A stretch of 64,000 nt of DNA from Massiliimalia sp964370215 (GCA_964370215.1 CAYJIM010000003.1:1-64000), one strand, 5' to 3'. Positions 32,926 through 42,619 are shown, numbered from the stretch's first letter. The notes: generated from the letters alone by a model not told the origin. Made by a program: numbers and translations.

Positions 32926-33501
32926 ATAATTGAGCACTGTTTCAATGGCATGATCCTGTAGTACAGGCTTGCTATGTTCTTTGTAGTGGGCAGCACGCAC
33001 CGCCCCTTTGCCGTCGTAACTGGCATATTCGGTCATGATGTTGATGATGCGTTGGTTGCTGCGACAGTAAGTGTAAAGCAATAAGATATAACCCCCTCGT
33101 TCGTCGCTATATACAGAAGATTTGACGATGAGGTGTGCATAGTCATAAAACAGACGTTTACAGCATGCGGTGAGTATGTCAAGTGTTTGTAACTTGAAAA
33201 TGAGTGGGGTGTCAAACCCTGCTCGCTCCTTTTGAAATGCCTTACCGCTCTGCTTGTCGGTCATCAAATTGACATACAAAATACATCCCCCGAGATCGTC
33301 GGGGAAGGCCTCAATGAACAATTTATGTTGGTCAATTGGCAGTGTTGTCACTTCTTGGACCTGTTGCATGATGTTCAAAATTGCCTGTCTGGTATTGCGG
33401 TCATTGTAATCCATCTGATCATAGGTGATGGAAAAATGATCCATATCTTCGGCAGACAGTAAAATTTTTACGGTAAGGTCATCAAGCATTTCAATGTGCA
33501 T
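32917..33501 (-). CDS. MecA-like adaptor protein
   Basis: A 194-residue protein opening MHIEMLDDLTVKILLSAEDM, followed by ITYDQMDYNDRNTRQAILNIMQQV, which fits the N-terminal domain of MecA adaptors that deliver substrates to ClpCP. After a short linker the C-terminal domain (about residues 95-185) has the strand-helix pattern TPLIFKLQTLDILTACCKRL. MecA represses competence in Bacillus, and Clostridia carry homologues of unknown targets. GGAGGATTC precedes the start at 33501. No ClpC gene lies nearby. Confidence 0.7.
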   Translation of the reverse strand: MHIEMLDDLTVKILLSAEDMDHFSITYDQMDYNDRNTRQAILNIMQQVQEVTTLPIDQHKLFIEAFPDDLGGCILYVNLMTDKQSGKAFQKERAGFDTPLIFKLQTLDILTACCKRLFYDYAHLIVKSSVYSDERGGYILLLYTYCRSNQRIINIMTEYASYDGKGAVRAAHYKEHSKPVLQDHAIETVLNYLG

Positions 33502-33702
33502 GACCGAATCCTCCTTGAAATTAGTACGATTACTCTATTGTATCGAACGGAATGAAAAAACAGAACACGAAATCGTTTTAATTTTAAGCGCGTAGTGCAA
33601 CTGTTACAAGATTTTGTCGTGCAAAATAGAAATTTTACTTTTCAAAAAAAAGAAAATATGGTATAATGAAATTAAAGATTTAGAAGAATGGAGAATGGGA
33701 CT

Positions 33703-34083
33703 GTGGCAGGAGAAAAAGTGAATTCTCGTGTGATGGGGTGTCTGTTAAAATTGGTCGGATTTGTGGTGATGGTTATGGTGTTTATTGCCATCATTTTTTT
33801 CCTATTCAATGGGCTCACTTACGTCATGTCGGGAGAAAATTTGGACATTCCGGGATTTGATGGTATTGTAGAAGCAATTGACCAGTTTACCCAAGGGGTG
33901 GCGACAGAGATGGATAACTTGATGACCAACACTGATCAGACGGAAATTGACAACATATTAGAACAGAGCGATGATATGCTAGCTGATGTAGAGCAGATGC
34001 TCGAAGATGGCGAAGCGAACGCAGCTGAATCGGCACCAACACAAGAGGCACCACCGGCAGAAGAAGTACCGCCGACTGAATAA
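33703..34083 (+). CDS. Small membrane protein with acidic Pro/Glu-rich tail
   Basis: About 126 residues. I prefer the GTG at 33703, nine bases after GGAG; an ATG at 33688 in the same frame lacks a site and sits close to the predicted transcript start (TATAAT at 33663). One long membrane helix (about residues 11-37, LVGFVVMVMVFIAIIFFLF) is followed by an acidic helical region (EQSDDMLADVEQMLEDGEA) and a low-complexity tail APTQEAPPAEEVPPTE. No known family. It precedes the phosphoglucomutase by 66 bp and may be cotranscribed. Confidence 0.6.
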   Translation: MAGEKVNSRVMGCLLKLVGFVVMVMVFIAIIFFLFNGLTYVMSGENLDIPGFDGIVEAIDQFTQGVATEMDNLMTNTDQTEIDNILEQSDDMLADVEQMLEDGEANAAESAPTQEAPPAEEVPPTE

Positions 34084-34149
34084 AGCAACAGGACGCATCC
34101 CTGTTGTCGGGCACGAAAATATAAAATACTTTTACTGGAGGGACGACCA

Positions 34150-35868
34150 ATGGATGTACAGGCATTATATCAACAATGGATGAATGAACAATTGGAAGAT
34201 GCTGACTTGACCGTAGAATTGGCGGCAATGGAAGGCAATGATGAAGAAATTTTTGATCATTTTTATCAAGATCTAGCATTTGGTACCGCAGGCTTACGTG
34301 GAGTGATCGGTGCCGGCACCAACCGTATGAACCTCTATGTGGTACGCAAGGCAACCCAAGGGTTTGCAGACTATATCAATGCGCATTACAGCAACCCACA
34401 GGTGGCAATCAGCTATGACAGCCGCATCAAATCAGATTTGTTTGCCAAAGAAACTGCACGCGTACTGGCAGCAAATGGCATTGTTGCAAATCTTTACAAA
34501 GAGCTCATGCCGGTACCGTGTCTTTCTTATGCTGTGCGCGCACTGCATTGTCAAGCAGGTATTATGTTGACCGCTTCCCACAACCCTGCAAAATACAACG
34601 GCTACAAAGCCTATGGCGACGACGGGTGTCAAATTGGGCTGGAAGTGGCAAACGAAGTACTCGATAACATTGCAAACACTGAAATGTTTGGCGGCGCTAA
34701 AATCTGTGATTTTGACAAAGCCGTTGCCGATGGCATGATCCGCTATATTGATGACACCGTCATCAATGGGTTTTTGGATGCCATTCAAAGTCAACAGATC
34801 CATCCGGAAGTGGTGGCTGATGCCAACTTGAAAGTCGTTTACACCCCACTCAATGGGGCAGGGAACAAACCGGTGCGCGCCATTTTGAATCGCATTGGCA
34901 TTGCCGATGTGATTGTCGTGCCGGAGCAGGAACAACCCGACGGCAACTTCCCAACCTGTCCTTTCCCGAACCCTGAAATCAAGGAAGCGATGGCATATGG
35001 TGTTGCTCTTTGTGAAAAAACAGGGGCGGACTTGTTGCTTGCCACTGATCCGGACTGTGACCGTGTTGGGATTGCAGTACCCAATGCAGGTGGGGAGTAT
35101 ATTCTCATCACCGGCAATGAAGTGGGTGCAATGCTCATGGAATACATCTGTTCGGAGCGGATTGCAACCGGCACGATGCCTGTTGATCCGGTAGCGGTCA
35201 CCACCATTGTGTCCACCACTTTGGTTGGTCAAATTGCAAAAGCCTATGGGGTAGATCTGCGCCTGACACTGACAGGGTTTAAATTTATCGGCGAGCAAAT
35301 TTTAGGATTGGAACAAGACGGTCATCCGGAGCGTTATATCTTCGGTTTTGAAGAAAGCTATGGCTACCTCATTGGTACCCATGCAAGAGATAAAGATGCA
35401 GTTGTTGCCTCAATGCTCATCTGTGAAATGGCGGCATTTTTGAAATCCAAAGGGATTTCTGTGCTGGACTATCTCAATGGCATTTATGAAAAATACGGTG
35501 TCTTTTACCATACCCAACACAGCTTTACCTGTGAGGGGGCTGCCGGTATGGAACAAATGGCAAGTATTATGAAACAGTTGCAACAAGCACCGCCAACCGA
35601 GGTGGCGGGGTATCGCGTCCTGTCGGTAGACAATTACATCACCGGACTGTCCAAAGATCTGGCAACAGGGGAGGAGACTGCCTTGACCTTGCCACGTTCT
35701 GCGGTATTGTTCTATCATTTGGAAAATCAAATCAGCATTTGTGTCCGTCCGTCCGGTACCGAGCCGAAAATTAAGGCGTACTATACCGCGGTGACCAAGA
35801 CACAACAACAAGCAAAAGAACTGGAAGCGGCGCTCAGTAAGGCGTTCGCAACGGTATTGGGATTTTAA
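34150..35868 (+). CDS. pgcA: Phosphoglucomutase/phosphomannomutase family
   Basis: A 572-residue alpha-D-phosphohexomutase of the PgcA type that interconverts glucose-1- and glucose-6-phosphate for cell-wall and teichoic-acid precursors. The phosphoserine loop MLTASHNPAKYNGYKAYGD, the metal loop LLATDPDCDRVG, the sugar-binding FEESYGYLIG and the phosphate-binding CVRPSGTEPKIKAY are all intact. The start has GGAGGGACGACC upstream. Substrate preference (glucose versus mannose or glucosamine) is not decided by sequence reading. Confidence 0.94.
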   Translation: MDVQALYQQWMNEQLEDADLTVELAAMEGNDEEIFDHFYQDLAFGTAGLRGVIGAGTNRMNLYVVRKATQGFADYINAHYSNPQVAISYDSRIKSDLFAKETARVLAANGIVANLYKELMPVPCLSYAVRALHCQAGIMLTASHNPAKYNGYKAYGDDGCQIGLEVANEVLDNIANTEMFGGAKICDFDKAVADGMIRYIDDTVINGFLDAIQSQQIHPEVVADANLKVVYTPLNGAGNKPVRAILNRIGIADVIVVPEQEQPDGNFPTCPFPNPEIKEAMAYGVALCEKTGADLLLATDPDCDRVGIAVPNAGGEYILITGNEVGAMLMEYICSERIATGTMPVDPVAVTTIVSTTLVGQIAKAYGVDLRLTLTGFKFIGEQILGLEQDGHPERYIFGFEESYGYLIGTHARDKDAVVASMLICEMAAFLKSKGISVLDYLNGIYEKYGVFYHTQHSFTCEGAAGMEQMASIMKQLQQAPPTEVAGYRVLSVDNYITGLSKDLATGEETALTLPRSAVLFYHLENQISICVRPSGTEPKIKAYYTAVTKTQQQAKELEAALSKAFATVLGF

Positions 35869-35921
35869 GACAGGCGTTTTACACTTGCCTGTGGATCCCA
35901 TGATAAATGGAGGAGTACAGG

Positions 35922-37046
35922 ATGAGTGTTCAAATTCAATTTGGTAGTAGTGGAGATATGAAGCGTATTATAGCGCTTGCCGATCGTTGCTTTGGGTTCG
36001 ATCAAAACCCACAGGATTCCTTTGTGCGCAATGGCGCAAAATTTTATGGCGAAGGGTTGGAAACCTCAAAACATCACCTGTTGGTCACCATTGATGGGGC
36101 TTTGGTAGGGCTTGTTGGTATCTGCCCTGTCACTATGAAAGTCGGAGAGCAAACCCTGTCGTTTGCAGGCATCGGGACAGTTTGTACCGCCCCTGAAGCA
36201 CGTGGCAAAGGGGTGATGCAGCTCATGCTCAACCGGTGCAATGAGGTCATTGCGGAAAAAGGATATGATGGTGCCTTCTTGGCAGGTATTTATGAGCGTT
36301 ATCGTCATTTTGGTTATGAAATTGGGGAGTCGATTTGTCGTGTGAAAATGAAGCGAGAAACGACAGATACCATGCTGTTCTTGCAACCACTACAAGCAAA
36401 TGATCCGTTGCTTGCCAACTGTCTTGCACTGCATGACACCCAGTCAGTTCGTTTTGAGCGAAACCTTACGACACTGTACGGCCTACTGACCCAGTGGAAT
36501 CGCAAACCTTATGCAATTTTGAATGGGGAAGGGGATCTTGTGGGGTATTTGGGATATACCTTAGAAGGCAATGCGATACAGGAGCTATACTTGTCTGATA
36601 ATCAAGATCTCACAGCAGTTGCACAACTATTGATGCAAGAAGTCGACAAACAAGACCTTTTGTTGGAATTGCCAACCTACTTGAAAACGCTTTGTACGCA
36701 AGCGAAAGCTGTAGGGCAGGTGGTCGACTTTGAACCTGCATTGATGGTGAAAATTTGCTCCTTTGAAACGATGCTTTCAGCGTTGTTGCCACTCAAAGAA
36801 GATTTGCCGGACGGACAGTTCATCTTGCATGTTAACAAAAGAGAACGTGTGTTGATTCGTGTCGTGGGGGGAGTGGTTACCGTACAGGCGACCAGACAAA
36901 CCCCGGACATCAGACTGGATTGGGATGAGGCGACAAAGCTTGTGTTCGGGCGCTTGGTTCCGACAGACCTGTCGGAAGAACAACAGTCCTTTGTCAAGGC
37001 TTTGTTCCCACTGGACTTTGGTATTCCGTACGGCGATCAGTTTTAA
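35922..37046 (+). CDS. Eis-like GNAT acetyltransferase
   Basis: A 374-residue protein with two GNAT-related halves and a C-terminal sterol-carrier-like domain, as in Eis. The acetyl-CoA site is GTVCTAPEARGKGVMQLMLNR around residues 85-105, followed by GYDGAFLAGIYERYRHFGYEI. Mycobacterial Eis acetylates aminoglycosides and proteins; Firmicute homologues are largely uncharacterised. The ATG at 35922 follows GGAGGAG. It comes 53 bp after pgcA without a visible terminator. Confidence 0.87.
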   Translation: MSVQIQFGSSGDMKRIIALADRCFGFDQNPQDSFVRNGAKFYGEGLETSKHHLLVTIDGALVGLVGICPVTMKVGEQTLSFAGIGTVCTAPEARGKGVMQLMLNRCNEVIAEKGYDGAFLAGIYERYRHFGYEIGESICRVKMKRETTDTMLFLQPLQANDPLLANCLALHDTQSVRFERNLTTLYGLLTQWNRKPYAILNGEGDLVGYLGYTLEGNAIQELYLSDNQDLTAVAQLLMQEVDKQDLLLELPTYLKTLCTQAKAVGQVVDFEPALMVKICSFETMLSALLPLKEDLPDGQFILHVNKRERVLIRVVGGVVTVQATRQTPDIRLDWDEATKLVFGRLVPTDLSEEQQSFVKALFPLDFGIPYGDQF

Positions 37047-37066
37047 AAATTATTTTTGAAAAACAC

Positions 37067-37095
37067 TTGCTTTTTCACTGCGGGTATGCTATACT
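37067..37095 (+). promoter_or_regulatory. Sigma-A-type promoter of rpmE
   Basis: TTGCTT (37067-37072) and TATACT (37090-37095) 17 bp apart. The leader to the rpmE start is about 120 nt and holds small hairpins (GGGGAATTTTCCCC). Confidence 0.65.
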
Positions 37096-37222
37096 ATATG
37101 GGTATGAGACTGTTTTTAATCGGTGAAAGCCGTTTAGAAAAGGGGAATTTTCCCCATACATTTCTTATGTATGATGGCAAAATCTATCATGCGCAAAATA
37201 AGAGTTATGAGAGGTGAAAGCA

Positions 37223-37426
37223 ATGAAACAAGGTATTCATCCGAATTATGAAGCAACCACCATCAGCTGTGCTTGTGGTGAGGTCATTTCGACTCGTTCT
37301 ACTAAAGGTGGCGAAATCAAAGTAGAAATCTGTTCGAAATGTCATCCGTTCTTTACCGGAAGACAAAAACTGGTTGACACCGGTGGCCGTGTTGATCGAT
37401 TCAAAAAGCGTTTCAACATCAAATAA
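37223..37426 (+). CDS. rpmE: 50S ribosomal protein L31
   Basis: A 67-residue bacterial L31 with the zinc-binding cysteines Cys16, Cys18, Cys37 and Cys40 (SCACGEV and EICSKCHPFFTG), i.e. the C-plus form used in zinc-replete conditions. The closing GGRVDRFKKRFNI is standard. GAGGTGA lies before the ATG at 37223. It has its own promoter and terminator. Confidence 0.97.
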   Translation: MKQGIHPNYEATTISCACGEVISTRSTKGGEIKVEICSKCHPFFTGRQKLVDTGGRVDRFKKRFNIK

Positions 37427-37436
37427 GAATGCTTTT

Positions 37437-37486
37437 AAACATGTAGGCGATGCAGCAGTTGTTGCATCGCCTAAAATGTTTTTTCA
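37437..37486 (+). terminator. Terminator after rpmE
   Basis: TAGGCGATGCAGCA pairs with TGTTGCATCGCCTA, followed by AAATGTTTTTT. Confidence 0.85.
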
Positions 37487-37506
37487 CAGATAAAAGAGGT
37501 GGTCAG

Positions 37507-38133
37507 ATGGATTATCAAACCGTGGCGGACATGGTGCAGACAGAACTCATCGAAAAGAAATCTCGATTTTTGGCAACCGTCATCCCCTGTGAATCGGAAG
37601 AAGAGGCGTTGGCGTTTGTGGCACAAAAGAAAAAAGAACACTGGGATGCCAACCACAATGTCTTTTGCTACATCATTCGACAAGAGGGGCAGGAGGACTT
37701 GAAACGCTGTAGTGACGATGGAGAACCGCAGGGTACAGCCGGACGGCCGATGCTCACGGTCCTTGAAAATTCAGGGCTGAAAAACCTCTGTGCTGTGGTC
37801 ACCCGTTACTTTGGTGGCACACTCCTCGGCACCGGTGGATTGGTGCGTGCCTATTCTCACGCCACGTCCAGTGCATTGGAAGAAGCGACCGTCGTGACAG
37901 TGGCACGCTGCAAGGAACTGTCGTTGTCGATGGACTACAGTTGGTACGGCAAGGTCAACACCTTGGTGACAGAGTCGGGTGGCAATGTTTTGGTGTCTGA
38001 TTTTGCAGAAAAAGTGAATCTGCTTTTTTTACTACAGGCGGACCGTGTAGCCAAATTTGAAAAAAATCTCACAGAATTGACCAATGGTCAGGTGATTGCG
38101 GTAGAAACTGCTGAAAAAATGCAAAAAATCTAA
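37507..38133 (+). CDS. yigZ: YigZ/IMPACT family protein
   Basis: A 208-residue protein of the UPF0029/IMPACT family. Residues about 15-125 show the signature EKKSRFLATVIPC, HNVFCYII, CSDDGEPQGTAGRPML and the VTRYFGGTLLGTGGLVRAYS block. The C-terminal DUF1949 ferredoxin-like domain follows. Function is not settled; eukaryotic IMPACT acts on translation control. The ATG at 37507 has AGAGGTGG upstream. Confidence 0.92.
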   Translation: MDYQTVADMVQTELIEKKSRFLATVIPCESEEEALAFVAQKKKEHWDANHNVFCYIIRQEGQEDLKRCSDDGEPQGTAGRPMLTVLENSGLKNLCAVVTRYFGGTLLGTGGLVRAYSHATSSALEEATVVTVARCKELSLSMDYSWYGKVNTLVTESGGNVLVSDFAEKVNLLFLLQADRVAKFEKNLTELTNGQVIAVETAEKMQKI

Positions 38134-38232
38134 TATTTTTTTGATATTTCTTCAAATTTTCGATTTTTTTGAAAAATAAAAAAGGGTTTTGCCTACGAAT
38201 CTTGTATATAAGTAGATAAAGGGGGTTTTGCC

Positions 38233-39228
38233 ATGCGAATCGACACCGAACAGCTGGAACAACAAACACTCTCTCCCTTTGCCAAACAATCGGCAAAAAC
38301 GATTGGACGGGTACGTGGCGAACAGCCCTGTCCCATTCGTACTGATTTTGCAAGGGATCGAGACCGCATCACCCACAGCAAGTCCTTTCGACGCTTAAAA
38401 CAAAAAACACAGGTGTTTTTGTCCCCTCACGGAGATCATTATCGCACCCGTTTGACCCATACCTTAGAGGTTTCTCAAATTGCTCGCACCATTGCAAGGG
38501 CGTTGCGCCTCAATGAAGATTTGGCAGAGGCGATTGCGTTGGGTCACGATTTGGGACATACCCCGTTCGGACATACCGGTGAACGGACGCTTCGAAAGCT
38601 CGCTTCCTTTCACTTTTCCCATGCAGCCCAAAGTGTGCGTGTGGTGGAATTGTTGGAACGAAGTGGTCAAGGACTAAACCTTACGTACGAAGTCAAAAAC
38701 GGCATTGCCTGCCATGGTACAGGGGGGGCTGATGCAGATACGCTAGAAGGAAAAGTGGTGGAACTATCCGACAAAATCGCTTATATCAATCACGATATTG
38801 AAGATGCGGTGCGTGCAGGTATCCTTTCGGTCGATGAATTGCCATATGACGCAGTATATGTGTTGGGACGCAACAAAAGTGAGAGAATCACAACCATGAT
38901 TGCCTCGATTGTGGAACATAGTGTGGGAAAACCACACATCACGATGGACGAAGAGGTGCAAAAAGCACACAAGCATTTGCGTGACTTTATGTTTGAATAT
39001 GTCTACTCCGCCTCTCCTGCCAATAGTGAGGAACAAAAGGCGGACCATGTCGTGGAAAGCCTTTACTTATATTTCAATGAGCATCCTGAAAAGATGAAAC
39101 CGCTCTATCAAACCATCCTGCAAACGGAAGGGAAAGACCGTGCGATTTGTGATGCGATTGCCAGCATGACCGATGAATATGCCGTCTCCCTTTACCAAGA
39201 GATTTATATCCCCAAACGGTTCTATTAA
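38233..39228 (+). CDS. Deoxyguanosinetriphosphate triphosphohydrolase-like protein
   Basis: A 331-residue HD-domain enzyme of the dGTPase-like branch. It starts with the typical RTDFARDRDRITHSKSFRRL, then RLTHTLEVSQIARTIAR and the metal site LGHDLGHTPFGHTGE. The C-terminal CxxH-type helices are shorter than in E. coli Dgt. It should hydrolyse dNTPs to deoxynucleosides and tripolyphosphate. It lies directly before dnaG and sigA, an order common in Clostridia. The ATG at 38233 follows AAAGGGGG. Confidence 0.93.
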   Translation: MRIDTEQLEQQTLSPFAKQSAKTIGRVRGEQPCPIRTDFARDRDRITHSKSFRRLKQKTQVFLSPHGDHYRTRLTHTLEVSQIARTIARALRLNEDLAEAIALGHDLGHTPFGHTGERTLRKLASFHFSHAAQSVRVVELLERSGQGLNLTYEVKNGIACHGTGGADADTLEGKVVELSDKIAYINHDIEDAVRAGILSVDELPYDAVYVLGRNKSERITTMIASIVEHSVGKPHITMDEEVQKAHKHLRDFMFEYVYSASPANSEEQKADHVVESLYLYFNEHPEKMKPLYQTILQTEGKDRAICDAIASMTDEYAVSLYQEIYIPKRFY

Positions 39229-39260
39229 GGAATCCAACCGCATAAGAAAGGAGGGGACAG

Positions 39261-41018
39261 ATGCCAATTCCAAGAAGTTTTATTGACCAGTTGCTCCTGC
39301 ATTCCGACATTGAAGATGTCATTTCGACCTATGTCGCCATCAGTCGAGACGGCAAAAACAAAAAAGGACTCTGTCCCTTTCACTCGGAAAAAACACCTTC
39401 CATGGTCGTCTATCCAGACACCCAATCCTTTTACTGCTTTGGCTGTGGGGCAGGTGGTGATGCCATTTCCTTTGTGATGCGGCATGACAATCTCAGTTAC
39501 ATAGAAGCGGTCAAACTGCTGGCACAACGAGCCGGATTGACGGTGCCGGAAGAGGATGGTGACGACCGTTTAGGCAAACTAAAACTCCGCATTTTAGAAA
39601 TTAACAGGGAAACGGCACGCTTTTACCATGCCTGTTTAAAGTCCCCTCATGGGCAAATCGGGTATGATTATCTAACAAAAGAACGAGGACTTTCCAAAAA
39701 AGTCCTCACCCATTATGGGTTGGGGTTTGCACCCAATGGATGGGACAATTTGTTAAAGCACCTCAAGCAAAAAGGGTACAGCGTGCAGGAAATGAGCGAG
39801 GCGAAGGTCATCACCAAGGGGAAAAGTGGCAGATATTACGACTTTTTTCGCAACCGTGTCATGTTTCCGGTCATTGACTTGAGGGGTAATGTCATTGCTT
39901 TTGGCGGACGGGTCATGGACGACAGCAAACCCAAATACCTCAATACCTCCGACACACCGGTGTTCAAGAAAAGCCGCAATCTGTTTTCTTTGAACTTTGC
40001 CAAAAATGTAGGATCGGGTAGATTGATCCTAGCGGAAGGATATATGGACGTCATTGCCATTCACGCCGCAGGATTTGAGGATGTGGTTGCCACCTTGGGT
40101 ACTGCCCTCACCGCTGAGCAGGCAAGGCTTATTTCCAATTATGCAAAGGAAGTGCTAGTCGCTTACGATTCGGACGGGGCAGGGCAACAGGCCATTCACC
40201 GTGCCATCAACCTGTTGTCGGAAGTGTCGGTGACCACCAAAACCATTCGCATGGATGGCGCAAAGGACCCCGATGAATACATCAAAAAATTTGGTGTTAA
40301 ACGATTTGAACTCCTGCTCAAAGGGGCATCGGATGTCATGGAGTTTGAGCTCAAGCGTGCCCAAGAGGGACTCGACATCAAAGTACCAATGGATCGCACC
40401 ACCTATTTAAAGCGTGCCGTTAGCGTGCTTGCCAACATCAACAACGAGATGGAACGGGAAGTATATGCCGGTAACGTTGCGGCAGAATGTAATGTGACGG
40501 TGCAGTCCATCATGACACAGGTCAATGGATTGCGTAAAAGTCGAAAACGCAGTGCGGATAAAAAGGAATGGGATCAGATTGTGCAGAATCGGGAGGTCGC
40601 AACCGATCGTATCAACCCCGATCGTGCAAAATTTTATCGAGAATCGCAGGCGGAAGAGGGGCTCATTGCGGTGGTATTTAAAAATCCTGATTATTTACCG
40701 ATGATTTTGTCAAACATTACCGCAGACGATTTTGTCACTGCCTTTCATCGGCAGGTATTTGAAGCGTTAATAGAATTGTTAGAATCGAATCAAGGATCGC
40801 TGCATATCAGTTTATTATTGCAAAAATTTTCCGCTGAGCAGGCAGGTGCCATCACCAGAATCATTGCAAAGTTACAGGATGTCACCATCACCAAAAAACT
40901 GGTGGAAGATTATATAGAGGTGTTGTTAAAACATCGACAGAGTTTAAAGACCAAGGATTTACAAGGCATTTCCATCGAAGAGTTGGAACGTCGCCGGATC
41001 GATTTAAGCAAACGGTAG
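39261..41018 (+). CDS. dnaG: DNA primase
   Basis: Synthesises RNA primers at the replication fork. The 585-residue protein has the CHC2-type zinc finger (CPFHSEKTPSM then FYCFGCGAGGD, residues about 39-65), the catalytic core with YGLGFAPNGWDNL, ARNRVMFP-like FFRNRVMFPVIDLRGNVIAFGGR, the TOPRIM motif LAEGYMDVIAIHAAG and AYDSDGAGQQA, and a C-terminal helicase-binding domain (about 430-585). AAAGGAGGGG precedes the ATG at 39261. Part of the dgt-dnaG-sigA operon. Confidence 0.96.
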   Translation: MPIPRSFIDQLLLHSDIEDVISTYVAISRDGKNKKGLCPFHSEKTPSMVVYPDTQSFYCFGCGAGGDAISFVMRHDNLSYIEAVKLLAQRAGLTVPEEDGDDRLGKLKLRILEINRETARFYHACLKSPHGQIGYDYLTKERGLSKKVLTHYGLGFAPNGWDNLLKHLKQKGYSVQEMSEAKVITKGKSGRYYDFFRNRVMFPVIDLRGNVIAFGGRVMDDSKPKYLNTSDTPVFKKSRNLFSLNFAKNVGSGRLILAEGYMDVIAIHAAGFEDVVATLGTALTAEQARLISNYAKEVLVAYDSDGAGQQAIHRAINLLSEVSVTTKTIRMDGAKDPDEYIKKFGVKRFELLLKGASDVMEFELKRAQEGLDIKVPMDRTTYLKRAVSVLANINNEMEREVYAGNVAAECNVTVQSIMTQVNGLRKSRKRSADKKEWDQIVQNREVATDRINPDRAKFYRESQAEEGLIAVVFKNPDYLPMILSNITADDFVTAFHRQVFEALIELLESNQGSLHISLLLQKFSAEQAGAITRIIAKLQDVTITKKLVEDYIEVLLKHRQSLKTKDLQGISIEELERRRIDLSKR

Positions 41019-41036
41019 AAGAGGGAGAATGAAGTT

Positions 41037-42116
41037 ATGCCAGAAAAAAAATCAGCAGTTATGGATCTGATGGAGCAAGGCAAGCAAAAGGGTAAATTGA
41101 CCACAAAGGAAATCAACGACGCATTGGAGGAACTGGATTTTGACCTAGAGCAGATCGATAAACTCTATGAGTCGTTGGAAAGTTTGAACGTCGACATCGT
41201 TGAAGATCTTGTTTCGGATGATTTGGAATTTGCCAAAAGTCCGGCATTGAGCGAAGAGATTGAAACAACATTGGTGGCCGAAGGAGTGAACATCGACGAC
41301 CCTGTCAAAGTCTACCTCAAAGAAATCGGTCGGGTACCACTCTTGACCGCGGAAGAGGAGGTCAGCCTTGCTACCCGCATGAAAGAAGGGGACATTGCAG
41401 CAAGAAAGCGTCTGTCCGAGGCGAATTTGCGTCTGGTTGTCAGCATTGCAAAACGCTATGTCGGTCGTGGGATGCAGTTTTTGGATCTCATCCAGGAAGG
41501 GAACTTAGGTCTGATCAAAGCGGTAGAAAAATTTGATTATACCAAAGGCTTTAAATTCTCCACCTATGCCACTTGGTGGATTCGCCAAGCCATCACCAGA
41601 GCAATTGCCGATCAAGCTAGAACCATTCGTATTCCGGTTCATATGGTAGAAACCATCAATAAAGTCAAAAAGGTATCGAGCCAGCTGTTGCACCAAAATG
41701 GGCATGAACCAAATGCCGAAGAGATTGCAAAAGAGTTGGATATGCCGGTGGATAAAGTGCGTGAAATTATGCGTGCAGCACAGGAACCGGTGTCACTAGA
41801 AACTCCCATCGGGGAGGAAGAAGACAGTCACTTGGGAGACTTTATTCCCGATGATGATGCACCGGCACCTGCAGATGCAGCGTCCCACACACTGCTTCGT
41901 GAACAACTGGGCGAAGTGTTATCGACCTTGACTGATCGTGAAGAGAAGGTGTTACGTCTGCGATTTGGTTTGGAAGACGGCCGATCCCGTACTTTGGAAG
42001 AAGTCGGCAAAGAGTTTGATGTTACCCGTGAACGTATCCGCCAAATAGAGGCCAAAGCGTTGCGCAAACTCCGTCATCCAAGTAGAAGTAAAAAACTAAA
42101 AGACTTTATTGATTGA
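41037..42116 (+). CDS. sigA: Primary RNA polymerase sigma factor
   Basis: A 359-residue sigma-70. A short region 1.1 (about 1-75) is followed by region 1.2 (DDPVKVYLKEIGRVPLLTAEEE), region 2 with RLVVSIAKRYVGRGMQFLDLIQEGNLGLIKAVEKFDY and the -10 recognition helix KFSTYATWWIRQAI, region 3 with IRIPVHMVETINK and region 4 with VLRLRFGLEDGRSRTLEEVG and the -35 helix VTRERIRQIEAKALRKLRHP. It is the housekeeping factor; the many TTGACA/TATAAT promoters in this window fit it. Confidence 0.97.
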   Translation: MPEKKSAVMDLMEQGKQKGKLTTKEINDALEELDFDLEQIDKLYESLESLNVDIVEDLVSDDLEFAKSPALSEEIETTLVAEGVNIDDPVKVYLKEIGRVPLLTAEEEVSLATRMKEGDIAARKRLSEANLRLVVSIAKRYVGRGMQFLDLIQEGNLGLIKAVEKFDYTKGFKFSTYATWWIRQAITRAIADQARTIRIPVHMVETINKVKKVSSQLLHQNGHEPNAEEIAKELDMPVDKVREIMRAAQEPVSLETPIGEEEDSHLGDFIPDDDAPAPADAASHTLLREQLGEVLSTLTDREEKVLRLRFGLEDGRSRTLEEVGKEFDVTRERIRQIEAKALRKLRHPSRSKKLKDFID

Positions 42117-42128
42117 TAGGAGAGCGAC

Positions 42129-42527
42129 ATGTATATTACTTTAGAAACGGATTATGCGATTCGCATCATGATTTGTCTGATTGAACAACAAGGACGCATT
42201 GATGCAAAAAATATCGCAGAAAAAACTGATGTAACGTTACGATTCGCACTCAAAATTTTGAGAAAGTTGGTTGCTGCCGGATTTGTACGTTCCTATAAGG
42301 GGATCAAGGGTGGCTATGAGTTTGCCGGGGAATCGGCCTTAGCACTTTCGCTGTATGACGTGGTGCTTGCCATTGAAGGCGAACCGTCGGTCAGTCGCTG
42401 TGTAGGAGAAGATGAACGTTGTATCCACGGACGTTCGGCACAGTGCAAGGTACATACCGCATTCATTGGTATTCATAAATCCCTGAAAAAGGAATTGCAG
42501 GCAGTGACCTTTGATCAATTGGTGTAA
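42129..42527 (+). CDS. Rrf2 family transcriptional regulator
   Basis: A 132-residue winged-helix regulator starting MYITLETDYAIRIM. The recognition region is ISEK-like AEKTDVTLRFALKILRKL, with wing GFVRSYKGIKGGYE. Three cysteines spaced RCVGEDERC and CIHGRSAQC near residues 95-112 fit an Fe-S-ligating cluster motif, as in IscR and NsrR. It would sense iron-sulphur status, oxygen or NO. It is 12 bp after sigA and so probably read through from it. Targets are unknown. Confidence 0.87.
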   Translation: MYITLETDYAIRIMICLIEQQGRIDAKNIAEKTDVTLRFALKILRKLVAAGFVRSYKGIKGGYEFAGESALALSLYDVVLAIEGEPSVSRCVGEDERCIHGRSAQCKVHTAFIGIHKSLKKELQAVTFDQLV

Positions 42528-42582
42528 CTTTCTGTCAATGCACCGTGAAAATGGTAAAATAATAAAAACAATGGTACTTTAC

Positions 42583-42611
42583 TTGACAAATTTGAAAAAA
42601 TTTGATATAGT
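42583..42611 (+). promoter_or_regulatory. Sigma-A-type promoter of the cobalamin operon
   Basis: TTGACA (42583-42588) and TATAGT (42606-42611) with 17-bp spacing, just before the riboswitch. Confidence 0.78.
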
Positions 42612-42619
42612 AAAGGTGA

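Noticed and set aside
34432..35298. 288-residue minus-strand frame
   Set aside because: Antisense to the phosphoglucomutase gene; composition is that of a shadow frame.
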